DNA of 64,000 nucleotides, from positions 1 through 64,000 of the forward strand of contig NZ_QGGI01000014.1 of assembly GCF_003148465.1 (NCBI RefSeq), written 5' to 3'. Made by a program: the position numbers and the translations under genes. How positions within the stretch are numbered: the first letter of the stretch is position 1; each line of letters begins with the position of its first letter. This document shows positions 8,677 to 17,917 of this stretch, one piece after another. A model generated the notes under the pieces. The model worked only from the letters and a program-made list of their open reading frames with translations. It made no database searches and was not told where the DNA came from. The stretch comes from Oceanotoga teriensis (GTDB lineage Bacteria; Thermotogota; Thermotogae; Petrotogales; Petrotogaceae).

Positions 8677-10050
8677 ATGAAAGGTATAAAATTTGATTTT
8701 ACAAATCTCTTTCAACCTAATGTAGAAACTGGTGTAACAGAAGATCAAATTAATGATCACAAAGATAAAATTAAAAGTATCATTGAAGAAATTATAGAAG
8801 AAAAACCTGGTTTCATGAGTGTTCCTTTTAATAGAAAATGGATAGATAATGTACTCGATATTAAAAATCTTGTTCAATCCTTTGAAAGTGTAGTTGTTCT
8901 TGGAATAGGTGGATCAGCACTTGGAAATCAAGCTTTACAAACAGCATTGAATCCTTTGAATTATAATTCCATGAATTCATGTGATAGAAAAACTCCTAAA
9001 GTTTTTATTTTAGATAATGTAGATCCAGACTTTATAGCATCCGTTTTAGATCAAATAGATCCTAAAAAAACTTTATTTAATGTCATATCAAAATCTGGTA
9101 CAACAGCAGAAGCAATGTCAAATTATTTGATAGCAAGGGGCATACTTGAAACATATGGTGTTAAACCTTCAAAAAATTTATTGTTCACAACAGATCCAGA
9201 AAATGGAATTTTGAGAAAGATAGCAGAAGAAGAAAACATAAGATGTCTTGAAATTCCTCCAGAAGTTGGTGGAAGATTTAGTGTATTAACACCTGTTGGT
9301 CTTTTATCAGCTGTTGCGGGTGGAATAGATATAATAGATCTTTTCAATGGTGCAAAAGATATGTATGATAAAGTTATAAATACTGATGTTTGGGAAAATC
9401 CAGCAGCATTGAACGCTTTAATTCATTATATCTTATACAATGACGGGTATAATATTTCTGTTATGATGTCTTACTCAAACAGACTACTTCTATTAGCTGA
9501 TTGGTATAGACAATTATGGGCTGAATCACTTGGTAAAAAAGTAGATTTAGATGGCAAAGAAGTACATGTTGGACAAACTCCAGTTAAAGCACTTGGAGCA
9601 ACTGACCAACATTCACAAGTTCAATTATACAATGAAGGTCCTTTCGATAAAGTATTTACTTTTTTAAAACTTGAAAGATTTGATAGAGAAATAACTATTC
9701 CAAATATACATTGTGATATTCCAGAATTGAATTACTTGGGTGGTAAAAGACTTTCAAATCTTCTAAATACTGAACTTACTGGAACAGAATACGCTTTAGT
9801 TGAACATAAAAGACCTAATATGAAAGTTATTTTTCCAGCCATAAATCCTTATAATATAGGTCAATTTTTCTTTGCTTATGAATTTCAAACTGCTGTTATG
9901 GGAAAATTACTCAATATAAACACATATGATCAACCTGGAGTAGAACTTGGTAAAAAAGTTACTTATGCTCTAATGGGAAGAAAAGGTTATGAAAATATGG
10001 AAAAAGAAGTTATGAGTAAATTGGAAGGAAAGAAACAGGTGATTTTATGA
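8677..10050 (+). CDS. pgi: glucose-6-phosphate isomerase
   Basis: Interconverts glucose 6-phosphate and fructose 6-phosphate in glycolysis. The 457-residue product is of the short bacterial type. Visible features are the VVLGIGGSALGNQAL phosphate-binding loop, a VISKSGTTAE segment, the VGGRFSVLTPVGLLSA signature and ATDQHSQVQLYNEGP near the active site. AGGGAGGG precedes the ATG. Its TGA overlaps the ATG of coaE (ATGA), so translation is coupled. Confidence 0.97.
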   Translation: MKGIKFDFTNLFQPNVETGVTEDQINDHKDKIKSIIEEIIEEKPGFMSVPFNRKWIDNVLDIKNLVQSFESVVVLGIGGSALGNQALQTALNPLNYNSMNSCDRKTPKVFILDNVDPDFIASVLDQIDPKKTLFNVISKSGTTAEAMSNYLIARGILETYGVKPSKNLLFTTDPENGILRKIAEEENIRCLEIPPEVGGRFSVLTPVGLLSAVAGGIDIIDLFNGAKDMYDKVINTDVWENPAALNALIHYILYNDGYNISVMMSYSNRLLLLADWYRQLWAESLGKKVDLDGKEVHVGQTPVKALGATDQHSQVQLYNEGPFDKVFTFLKLERFDREITIPNIHCDIPELNYLGGKRLSNLLNTELTGTEYALVEHKRPNMKVIFPAINPYNIGQFFFAYEFQTAVMGKLLNINTYDQPGVELGKKVTYALMGRKGYENMEKEVMSKLEGKKQVIL

Positions 10051-10622
10051 TTTTAGGTTTAACTGGACCTGCTGGTTCTGGAAAATCTACTGTTTCAAAC
10101 ATTATAAAAAATAATTTTGATAAAACTTATGTAATAGATGTTGACAGGGTAGGTCATGATGTACTAACCCTGTCTTTTGTTCAGGATAAACTTAAAGATA
10201 CCTTTGGATCTTCTATATTCGAAAATGATGAAATTAATAGGAAAGAGTTGGGAAAGATTGTATTTAAAGACAAAAATAAATTAAATATACTTAATTCTAT
10301 TGTACATCCCGCAATGTTTAATAAAATTGAAACTTTTATAAAAAAAGATTTAAAAAACTATGATATAATTATTATAGATGCAGCATTGTTATTTAAAATA
10401 AAACTTCATACCCTGTGTGATAAAATAATTTTTGTTGATGCAGATGAAAAAGTAAGAATTAAAAGACTCACCCAGAAAAGAGCTTTGACTTTAGATAAAG
10501 CTCTTTCAATTGTCCAAAGTCAAAAAAACTTAGATTTTGGTCCTCATGATATTGAAATAAAAAATAATTATGATGATTTAAAATACATAAAAAAAATCAT
10601 TTTTGATCTCATTAAACCTTAA
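10047..10622 (+). CDS. coaE: dephospho-CoA kinase
   Basis: Phosphorylates dephospho-CoA in the last step of coenzyme A synthesis. The P-loop GPAGSGKST is at residues 7-15. The DADR-equivalent segment (DVDRVGHDV) and the IVHP motif typical of CoaE follow. At 191 residues it is the normal size. Its start overlaps the pgi stop by 4 bases. Other P-loop kinases such as guanylate or thymidylate kinase fit poorly because the N-terminal and IVHP motifs are specific. Confidence 0.92.
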   Translation: MILGLTGPAGSGKSTVSNIIKNNFDKTYVIDVDRVGHDVLTLSFVQDKLKDTFGSSIFENDEINRKELGKIVFKDKNKLNILNSIVHPAMFNKIETFIKKDLKNYDIIIIDAALLFKIKLHTLCDKIIFVDADEKVRIKRLTQKRALTLDKALSIVQSQKNLDFGPHDIEIKNNYDDLKYIKKIIFDLIKP

Positions 10623-10655
10623 CTAAACACATATTTTGATTGGGAGGTGCTCTTG

Positions 10656-11948
10656 GTGAAAAAGCTTTTAGCAGTACTTTTAACTGTTTTAATCTTTAGT
10701 TTTGCTTTTTCTGAAAAAGTAGTTTTTGAATTTTGGCATGCTATGGGTGGTGGATTAGGAGAAACTTTATCTTATCTAATCGAAAACTTTAATAAAGAAA
10801 ATCCTGATATTGAAGTTAAACCTATTTATGTTGGAAACTACTCAGCTTTAAACCAGAAATTATTATCTACCATAACTGCTTATAATCAAGGTACAAGAAG
10901 TGAATTACCTACTATGGCTCAAGCTTATGGTAACTGGATCGCAAAGTACTTATTCTCAGATGTTATTCAACCATTAAATGAATACATCGAAAATGACAAA
11001 GAAATGAAAGATGCATGGGATAATGAAATATATGATGTTTTCAAAGAAATGTCTACTTGGGATGAAAATATTTATTCTATGCCTTATAATAAATCTGTTT
11101 ATACTTATTATTACAACACAGATTTATTTGATTTATATGGAGTTGAACCACCAAAATCTTTTGATGATTTAATTGAAGTTTCACAATACTTAACAGAAGA
11201 TATTGATGAAGATGGAAATGTAGATCAATATGGATTAGGTTCAAGAACTTTCGTTGATGATTTCCAATTACTATTATATGCTTATGATCAGAGAATATTA
11301 GTAGATAAAGGAAATGGAAAATATGCTGTTTCTTTAGATAAAACTAAATTTAAAGAAGCTTTGAGTATCGTCAAAGAATTAAAAGAAAATGATAATGCTT
11401 TATTCCAAGGTGGATATCTTGATGGTCCTTTCGGTTCAGGTCAAATAGCTGCTTATATGGGAACTATAGCTGGTAAGAGTTATGCCGATAGATCTTCTCA
11501 AGGAAAACATGGTTGGACATGGTCAGCATTACCTTCAGTTGATGGAGTTCCTCATTCTCCTATAGCTGGTACAGATTTAACTGTATTTAAATGGGCTTCA
11601 GATGAAGAAAAAGAAGCTGCTTTTAGATTCTTAAAATATTTAATGGATCCTGTTAATATGGCTTATTGGGCTATAAATTCAGGCTATGTTCCTGTTAGAA
11701 AAGATGTTACACAAACAGAACAGTGGAAAGTTTATACAGCTACAGATGAAAAACCAACAATAGCTTTAAATTCTCTTGAAACTGCTTATTCAGATCCAAA
11801 ACCAGCAGCTTGGAATGATATAAGAGGAGAACTTTCTAATATTTATTCTGATTTCTTAAATGACAAAATAGATTCTGATGAAGCTTATAGCAGAACTATA
11901 AGATCTTTAGAAACATTGCTTGCTGAAACAGATGAATTAGCTAAATAA
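10656..11948 (+). CDS. ABC transporter sugar-binding protein (extracellular solute-binding family 1)
   Basis: Periplasmic binding protein of 430 residues with a Sec signal peptide (hydrophobic residues 4-20, cleavage near FAFS-EK). The mature protein begins VVFEFWHAMGGG, as in UgpB/maltose-type binding proteins. I place the start at GTG 10656, 6 bases after GGGAGGTG; an upstream GTG at 10647 overlaps that site. No permease or ATPase gene is adjacent, so it is an orphan component here. The ligand is not predictable from sequence. A strong terminator follows, so it ends the transcript. Confidence 0.9.
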   Translation: MKKLLAVLLTVLIFSFAFSEKVVFEFWHAMGGGLGETLSYLIENFNKENPDIEVKPIYVGNYSALNQKLLSTITAYNQGTRSELPTMAQAYGNWIAKYLFSDVIQPLNEYIENDKEMKDAWDNEIYDVFKEMSTWDENIYSMPYNKSVYTYYYNTDLFDLYGVEPPKSFDDLIEVSQYLTEDIDEDGNVDQYGLGSRTFVDDFQLLLYAYDQRILVDKGNGKYAVSLDKTKFKEALSIVKELKENDNALFQGGYLDGPFGSGQIAAYMGTIAGKSYADRSSQGKHGWTWSALPSVDGVPHSPIAGTDLTVFKWASDEEKEAAFRFLKYLMDPVNMAYWAINSGYVPVRKDVTQTEQWKVYTATDEKPTIALNSLETAYSDPKPAAWNDIRGELSNIYSDFLNDKIDSDEAYSRTIRSLETLLAETDELAK

Positions 11949-11955
11949 AAAATAC

Positions 11956-11979
11956 CCCGGCTTTTCAGCCGGGTTTTTT
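11956..11979 (+). terminator. intrinsic terminator after the orphan sugar-binding protein
   Basis: A GC-rich 7-bp stem CCCGGCT/AGCCGGG with a TTTC loop is followed by six T. Confidence 0.92.
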
Positions 11980-11980
11980 A

Positions 11981-12535
11981 TTATTCTCTTTCTTTATTTA
12001 ATTCAAGGAAATTTATTACTATTTTTACTTCTTCTTTTATAACTTCTGGATATACATATCCTTTAAATCCAAGACCTATTAAAAATGTTTTTATGACATC
12101 TGCAATAGTAAATGAAGAGTCTACATCAAAACCCCTTGCTCTGAGTATATCTTTTATTATCAAATTAAATTCTTCATCTATACCCTGTATATCTGATAAA
12201 GTTACTTTAGATCTATAAGGATAAGTTATTATTTGTGAAAAAGCTGCCATCTTATCTGGTGGTGAAAATAAGGTTAAAATTTTGTCTTCTATTTCTCCTG
12301 GTGTTTCAAATATATCTTTTATCCAAGTATCGAGTATATATCTCGCCGTTTCTACCATAGCTCCATCTTTTGAGCCAAAATAATAATGTAAAGATGCTAT
12401 AGTTAAGTTCGCCTCTGTAGCTATTTTTCTCGTTGTAGTTCCACTTATACTATTTTGATTGATGATGTTTATTATAGACTCTATTAATTCCAATTTTCTT
12501 TTTTCTCTTAGTTCAGGATTTGGTCTCCTGGCCAT
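11981..12535 (-). CDS. TetR/AcrR family transcriptional regulator
   Basis: DNA-binding repressor-type protein of 184 residues. The N-terminal helix-turn-helix runs over about residues 15-60 (TTTRKIATEANLTIASLHYYFGSKDG), with the YYFGSKD turn typical of TetR. The ligand-binding C-terminal half is not recognisable. AGAGGGG is 7 bases before the ATG at 12535, which is better placed than an upstream GTG at 12544. It faces the orphan sugar-binding gene and has no divergent partner, so its target is unclear. The 12536-12754 gap has GGTATAAT on the minus strand (12572-12565) as a possible -10 box and nothing else I can support. Confidence 0.88.
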   Translation of the reverse strand: MARRPNPELREKRKLELIESIINIINQNSISGTTTRKIATEANLTIASLHYYFGSKDGAMVETARYILDTWIKDIFETPGEIEDKILTLFSPPDKMAAFSQIITYPYRSKVTLSDIQGIDEEFNLIIKDILRARGFDVDSSFTIADVIKTFLIGLGFKGYVYPEVIKEEVKIVINFLELNKERE

Positions 12536-12754
12536 TCGGTTCACCCCTCTTTCTTTTATTTAAAATTATACCCTGTAATTTTATTATATTAATATATGAA
12601 AAATCTATTTATAATTATATCATAATATCTTAAATATTTAAAATACATTTATTTAAATATGATTAATTATCTTTTTTTAAGGTGTTTGTTTATAATAATT
12701 TTTTAATCATGTTTCATTATAATATTATTATATCACATGATTATCATTTTTTAT

Positions 12755-12794
12755 CAAAAAAATATTGCACCGTCTTTTGGCGATGCAATATTTT
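12755..12794 (-). terminator. intrinsic terminator ending the long minus-strand operon
   Basis: On the minus strand AAATATTGCA and TGCAATATTT (12793-12784 and 12769-12760) enclose a 14-base loop that holds a CG/CG clamp. A run of T follows. It lies 14 bases after the stop of the polysaccharide export gene. Confidence 0.85.
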
Positions 12795-12807
12795 ATATAA
12801 TTAATTT

Positions 12808-15054
12808 TTATTTTACCTTTCCATATATGTCCAAACCTTTATCTACAAAGTTCATAAAAGTAGTTACTGTAGATACAACTTCTAATACATTTGTAATTGC
12901 ATTTTTAGGTACATATATTATATCTCCAGGTTTCAATTCTGGATTCATTCCTGTTTTTAAAGGTGCTGCATTTATAACTCCAGATATATCTAATTTTACT
13001 GGAGCATTTTCAGGACCTTCCTTGAAAAGATACACACTTCCAAGTTCAGCAGATTTAGTTATATTACCTGATTTTAATATAGCTTCAACTGTTGTCATTC
13101 CTTTTATATACTGAACGATACCAGGTCTTGATACTTCTCCAAAAACATATACGAATATGTTTTCAACATCTGGTACATATACTATAGATCCTGGTTCTAC
13201 AAATTTATTTCTCAATTCTTCTATATTTGAAATATCTATCATAGTTTTATTTCCATTGATAGGATATAGTATTATATTATTTTGGAATTCCCATTTTATA
13301 CTTGTTCCAGCTAATATTTCTACTAAACTCAAAGGTACATCTGTCCTTATACTTCTTGGGGCTATATTACCCATAACTGTTATATAAGAGTACTTTGCTT
13401 CTGGTTGAACTACAACATAACTTCCCTTTGGTATTTGTATTAATGGATTATTTATTATATCTTCTTGGGTATAATTTGCTATTTGTTCTCCATTTTTCAT
13501 AACCTTTATATTTCCATCATCTACAGGAGCAAATCCACCTACTGCAGCTACAACGTCTTGTAATCTTACTATATTTTTGTTTATAATTTCCATATTTCCT
13601 TCTTTATATACTATCACTTGATCATTTTTTTCTTTTGTTAATTCTATGAATACTTTTCCTTTTAAAGGTACTTCTTTTAATGATTCTATATTTTCCAAAT
13701 CAATTTCTTTTTCTTCATTTTCTATTCTATATCTCAATGTATATGAATTGTTTAAATTATTTCTTAAAACAAAATCATACAATGTGTCTCCATTTTTATA
13801 TGTCTCTATTTTTGAAATATCTCCCATAACATATATAATTTTTTCTTCCATTTGAGCTATTAAAGTAGATCCAGGTAAAATATTTATTTCATTTGATTCT
13901 TGAAGATTGGCTGGATTTATATATAAATTTTTTGTACTCCCATCAGGATTTATCAATGTTATATTTCCAGAAAATTCTGTACTAAATCCTTTTGCAAGTG
14001 ATATCAATTTTATAAGTGTCATATCTTCTCCAAATTCAAAACCCATTCTTCCACTATAATTAAATGCACCAGTTAAATAAACATAATTTTTCTTCATTTT
14101 TATGTTTATAAAACTTTTATTTTGAAGTTTTTCGTTCAACTTTATTTCTTTATCTTCTATAGTTACTTCATCAACATATGAAGGATTTATACCAAGTTTC
14201 ATCAACAATATTTTTAATGTCATATCTTCATTTTTTTCAAATGGAACTTTACTCGAATTTGTTTCTGATATTACATAGACATAATTTTCTGCTTTTTTTA
14301 TTATGATGGTATCTTCTGATTTTAATTGTATATCTTCTTTTGTTATTACTTGTTCGAATGAGTATTTACTTATTTCGTCATCTCTAATTATAGTTATTTC
14401 ATCATCTATTCTATCAGAAGAAATTTTTGATTCTGATATGAGAGTTTTTAATGTCAATCCTTCATAATAATCTAAAGAATATGTACCAAAATCCGAAAAT
14501 AAATTGACTTTATTTGTAAATTCATATGGAATGATAACAAATGTATCTTCGTATATATAAGGATTTTCTCCATTTTCACCTTTTAATATCCAATCTATAT
14601 TAACTGTTTTTTCATTTCCATCGGAATATTTTATTATGGCTTTTGATGATTTTGAAGGTTCTCTCAAACCACCTACCATTGCTATTAAGTCAGAAAGTTT
14701 TATTTTATCTGTTTTTATATCTAACATACCATTCTTTACTACATTACCAAGTATGTTTACTTTAAATGGTGCATAGTTTACTATTCCAACTGTAACTTTT
14801 GCAGATTTTATATAATCTTTTATTTTTTCATTTATTATTTTTTCAACTTGTTCAATGTTTTTACCTTCTACATTGATTCTTCCAATTGGAGGAATTGTTA
14901 TATTTCCATCAGGACCTACATAAATACTATTTGAAGAGTAGTCCGGATATCCAAATACCCATACTCCAAGAACATCACCAACTCTTAAGTTGTATGTAAA
15001 AGCTATAATTGGAAGCAATAATATAGCTAAGAAAATTAACTTAGTTTTTTTCAC
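12808..15054 (-). CDS. polysaccharide export protein with repeated SLBB domains
   Basis: Envelope protein of 748 residues with a Sec signal peptide (hydrophobic 4-18, no lipobox cysteine). The N-terminal Poly_export (Wza-type) domain starts LRVGDVLGVWVFGYPDYS. It is followed by several SLBB-like units, each recognisable by a V.G.V...G.Y repeat (for example VNILGNVVKNG, YVIS, VYLTGAFNYSGR, VMGDISK, TVMGNIAP, VFGEVSRPG). It is about twice the size of enterobacterial Wza, because of the extra SLBB copies. No lipid modification site was seen, unlike Wza. It is the last gene of the operon, 13 bases after the TPR gene. It likely forms part of an exopolysaccharide export pore, but no glycosyltransferase genes are in the window. 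Confidence 0.85.
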   Translation of the reverse strand: MKKTKLIFLAILLLPIIAFTYNLRVGDVLGVWVFGYPDYSSNSIYVGPDGNITIPPIGRINVEGKNIEQVEKIINEKIKDYIKSAKVTVGIVNYAPFKVNILGNVVKNGMLDIKTDKIKLSDLIAMVGGLREPSKSSKAIIKYSDGNEKTVNIDWILKGENGENPYIYEDTFVIIPYEFTNKVNLFSDFGTYSLDYYEGLTLKTLISESKISSDRIDDEITIIRDDEISKYSFEQVITKEDIQLKSEDTIIIKKAENYVYVISETNSSKVPFEKNEDMTLKILLMKLGINPSYVDEVTIEDKEIKLNEKLQNKSFINIKMKKNYVYLTGAFNYSGRMGFEFGEDMTLIKLISLAKGFSTEFSGNITLINPDGSTKNLYINPANLQESNEINILPGSTLIAQMEEKIIYVMGDISKIETYKNGDTLYDFVLRNNLNNSYTLRYRIENEEKEIDLENIESLKEVPLKGKVFIELTKEKNDQVIVYKEGNMEIINKNIVRLQDVVAAVGGFAPVDDGNIKVMKNGEQIANYTQEDIINNPLIQIPKGSYVVVQPEAKYSYITVMGNIAPRSIRTDVPLSLVEILAGTSIKWEFQNNIILYPINGNKTMIDISNIEELRNKFVEPGSIVYVPDVENIFVYVFGEVSRPGIVQYIKGMTTVEAILKSGNITKSAELGSVYLFKEGPENAPVKLDISGVINAAPLKTGMNPELKPGDIIYVPKNAITNVLEVVSTVTTFMNFVDKGLDIYGKVK

Positions 15055-15067
15055 TTTAATTTCCTCC

Positions 15068-15523
15068 TCATCTCCATAACATATTTTCTATTAATTCTAA
15101 TTCTTGAGAATTAAAACCAGCCATTTTTAAAGTATTTATTATTTTTTTTGCTTGTTGAATTTTAGAAAGCTTTATGGCAGATTTCAATTTTAACATGTTT
15201 ATATCTATATAGTATTTATTATTTCTTTTTTCTTTAAATGATAAAACATCTGAATAATTTTCTATTTCATATAATGCACTTACAAGATAAAGTTCTGTTT
15301 CATCTATTTTTGTACCTTTTTCAAAAGCACGTTTTAATAGTGTAATAGCTCTTTGTTTTTCTTCTAATATGAGTAAACATACTCCTGCATTATGGTAGAA
15401 TACTGATTCTTCATCGTACAAAGAAATTGCTTTTAAATAAAAATCTAAAGCTTGATTATAATCTTTTTTTTGCATGAAAAGATTACCCATATTATTATAC
15501 TCACGAGCTTTATTTTCATTCAC
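15068..15523 (-). CDS. TPR-repeat protein
   Basis: Soluble 151-residue protein with about three tetratricopeptide helices pairs, the clearest being NNMGNLFMQKKDYNQALDFY and VFYHNAGVCLLILEEKQRAI. No signal peptide or membrane segment. The start is a GTG (15523) that overlaps the upstream gene stop by 8 bases; AGGTGTAGGA lies in front. Translational coupling and position between the TPR/propeller protein and the polysaccharide export gene suggest a scaffold role in the same process, which is inference only. Confidence 0.8.
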   Translation of the reverse strand: MNENKAREYNNMGNLFMQKKDYNQALDFYLKAISLYDEESVFYHNAGVCLLILEEKQRAITLLKRAFEKGTKIDETELYLVSALYEIENYSDVLSFKEKRNNKYYIDINMLKLKSAIKLSKIQQAKKIINTLKMAGFNSQELELIENMLWR

Positions 15524-17291
15524 TTCCTACACCTTCAGTATAATAATATAATGTATCGCTTAAAATTTTATCAGATAAATTTAAAGATACCTTTGTTTGT
15601 TTTATTCCTTCTATTAATGGAGGATATACACTATATTTTAAATAATCCATAGGCTTGTATGAATTATTTAAGTAATCCTTCAAATAATCATGATATTTTT
15701 CAGGCATTATAATTCCTCCAGAATAATATATCATATCTATAAAACTTTGAGGTATTTCTTGTTCTGAATTCACATAATATATAGAACTACCCGTTATTAA
15801 TATTGGAATTAAACTCTTTATTTCAAAATTTTGATTGATTTCATTTTTTAATATTATTTTTGAATCTGTTTTTATTTGAGATATACCAGTTTGAAAAAAA
15901 TCGTCCATATTCTCAAATTCATATGTATTGGTTTTAGAATATATTCTATAATAGTCAAAAGCAACTCTTCCTCCAGAGTCTTCAACAGATATGTCTTTTG
16001 TAGGATATTCTATTATTTCACCTGAAAGTGTATTCGAATTAAATTTTGCTGTGACAGTTAAATCTTCTTTATTAAAATTTAATCCATAAACATTTAAATT
16101 ATACATATTTAAATCATTTTGATTATATAATCTGTTGAGTGATACTTCATAATTTTGAAGATTATTTTTTATAAATATTCCATTTTTTATTTTGAGTTTT
16201 CCTATAAACTCTTCATCATTAAGTTTATAAAACTCACCATCTTTTTCTATTTCTATACTATCTTCGAGGGTAGAAACAAGTATTTTTCCCCATGGTAATA
16301 TTTCTATGGAAAGATAATCTTTATCTGGAAGTTTTATCTTTTGTATGATAGCATTTTTTAATTCATCATATATATATATTTGTCTGTTTTTTCTTTCAAG
16401 CAAGAATATTTTATTATTGTATATCTTACCATCTATAAATATTTCATCATTTTTGAAGTTTAATATATTTAAGTCACTTCCATCATAGCCAGTATAGTTT
16501 ATTTGGTTTAAGTATGGATTATAACTTATTATTCTTCCTGCACGATCTACACCTAAAATATATGCTTGAATATTTTCTTTTAAAATTTTGAAGTTTTCTT
16601 CTGAAGTATTAGGAGTTAATAAAGGTGTAGAATCTTCTGATATTTCTTTATATGAAAACTTTGTACTTGGTTCAAAATAATATATACCTTTTTCAGAGCC
16701 AAGATATATTCTATTCAAATTTTTATCAGAAGCTATAGTATTAAATTTTTTATCTTCTGGAAGTTTTATCCATTTTTCTTCAAAGTTATTCGATTTGAAT
16801 ATTAAATTGTTTTTCGAATCCAATAAATATGCCGTAGAATTTATTACTTCTAAATCATCTATTGTATAAAATCTTTCAAAAGCATCCTTGTTTCCAGATA
16901 TTTTTACTATTTCATAATATGATGGAGTAGAATAATTTGTTAATGAAAAATTTTCCATCGTTCTTATAAAATTTAAAAGTGTTTCAACTTCTTCATCTTG
17001 ATTTGTAAATAATAGTATATTATTTATATCTTCTTTTGCTTTTTCTATTAAACCAAGCTGTAAATCAAGTTTAGCCGCATAATACCAAAATTTAGGAATA
17101 TCATTTAAATAAACTTCTCCATTCATAGCTTCATTTAATTTTAATCTTGCATCGAATTTTTTCTCTTTAAAAAGTAATTCCAGACTTTCTGAAAATAGTT
17201 GTCTGGATTTTTTTTCTGAACTATTTAATTCATTTGAAAAAGCTAAAAGCCCCACAATAATCATCAATATAATACATAAAGTTTTTTTCAT
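15516..17291 (-). CDS. exported TPR/beta-propeller-like protein of unknown function
   Basis: I do not recognise a named family. The 591-residue product has a signal peptide (hydrophobic 4-18, LLAFS-NE). A helical TPR-like part follows at about 25-110 (KFWYYAAKLDLQLGLIEKAKEDINNIL). From about 130 to 390 short beta-strand units of the form YLLDSKNNLIF, RIYLGSEKGIYYF, IFLLERKNRQIYIYD suggest a beta-propeller. A C-terminal part of mixed character includes a YRIYSKTN... segment. Its ATG overlaps the plsY stop by 4 bases and its own stop overlaps the TPR gene. It probably works in the periplasm with the downstream export protein. Confidence 0.7.
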   Translation of the reverse strand: MKKTLCIILMIIVGLLAFSNELNSSEKKSRQLFSESLELLFKEKKFDARLKLNEAMNGEVYLNDIPKFWYYAAKLDLQLGLIEKAKEDINNILLFTNQDEEVETLLNFIRTMENFSLTNYSTPSYYEIVKISGNKDAFERFYTIDDLEVINSTAYLLDSKNNLIFKSNNFEEKWIKLPEDKKFNTIASDKNLNRIYLGSEKGIYYFEPSTKFSYKEISEDSTPLLTPNTSEENFKILKENIQAYILGVDRAGRIISYNPYLNQINYTGYDGSDLNILNFKNDEIFIDGKIYNNKIFLLERKNRQIYIYDELKNAIIQKIKLPDKDYLSIEILPWGKILVSTLEDSIEIEKDGEFYKLNDEEFIGKLKIKNGIFIKNNLQNYEVSLNRLYNQNDLNMYNLNVYGLNFNKEDLTVTAKFNSNTLSGEIIEYPTKDISVEDSGGRVAFDYYRIYSKTNTYEFENMDDFFQTGISQIKTDSKIILKNEINQNFEIKSLIPILITGSSIYYVNSEQEIPQSFIDMIYYSGGIIMPEKYHDYLKDYLNNSYKPMDYLKYSVYPPLIEGIKQTKVSLNLSDKILSDTLYYYTEGVGSE

Positions 17292-17902
17292 TTTTTAACA
17301 CCCTTTGACATAATATTTAATATATCTGTCTTGTTTTCTTCTCCATTTATAAGTCTTTTTATATTACTTCTATGTTTGTAAGCACTTATCCCAGCAAGAA
17401 TAAGATATATTATTGCAGCTTTATAATCGAATATGAATACAAGTATAGCAACAACGAACATAGATGTTATAGATGCAAGAGAAACATATTTAGTTTTGAA
17501 TGCTATTGGAAACCAAATCAAAAAAAATATAAATCCAGATAGAGGATGTGTTGATATATATCCTCCAACTGTTGTTGCTACACCTTTTCCACCTTTAAAT
17601 TTTAAAAAAACAGAGTAATCATGTCCTAAAACTGCTGCTAAGATCATTAAATATGGTATCCAAGATTCATTTGTATAAATCATAACTCCAACAAAACCTG
17701 GCATTAAACCTTTTAAACAGTCCAAAACCATGGCTGTTAATCCATATCCAAATCCAAGATTTCTTAAGACATTCGTTCCTCCAACATTTCCACTACCTTT
17801 TTTACGAACATCAATACCTTTTAGTTTTGGTACTATAAAACTAAAAGGTATTGTTCCTATAAAATATGAAATTATTATAAGTAATGATGCAGATAATATC
17901 AT
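17288..17902 (-). CDS. plsY: glycerol-3-phosphate acyltransferase (acyl phosphate dependent)
   Basis: Integral membrane enzyme that acylates glycerol 3-phosphate with acyl phosphate in phospholipid synthesis. Five membrane helices span the 204 residues. The signature motifs are present: the N-terminal IGTIPFSFIV followed by KKGSGNVGGTNVLRNLG (motif 1), FKGGKGVATTVGG (motif 2) and the YKHRSNIKRLINGEE end (motif 3). GGGGGTG precedes the ATG. It overlaps the next gene by 4 bases (ATGA) and follows der by 15 bases, as part of a long operon. Confidence 0.95.
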   Translation of the reverse strand: MILSASLLIIISYFIGTIPFSFIVPKLKGIDVRKKGSGNVGGTNVLRNLGFGYGLTAMVLDCLKGLMPGFVGVMIYTNESWIPYLMILAAVLGHDYSVFLKFKGGKGVATTVGGYISTHPLSGFIFFLIWFPIAFKTKYVSLASITSMFVVAILVFIFDYKAAIIYLILAGISAYKHRSNIKRLINGEENKTDILNIMSKGVKK

Positions 17903-17917
17903 TAATTCACCCCCAAA

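Noticed and set aside
10656-11948. Part of a complete ABC importer
   Set aside because: No permease or ATPase gene lies within 5 kb on either side, and a terminator follows directly.
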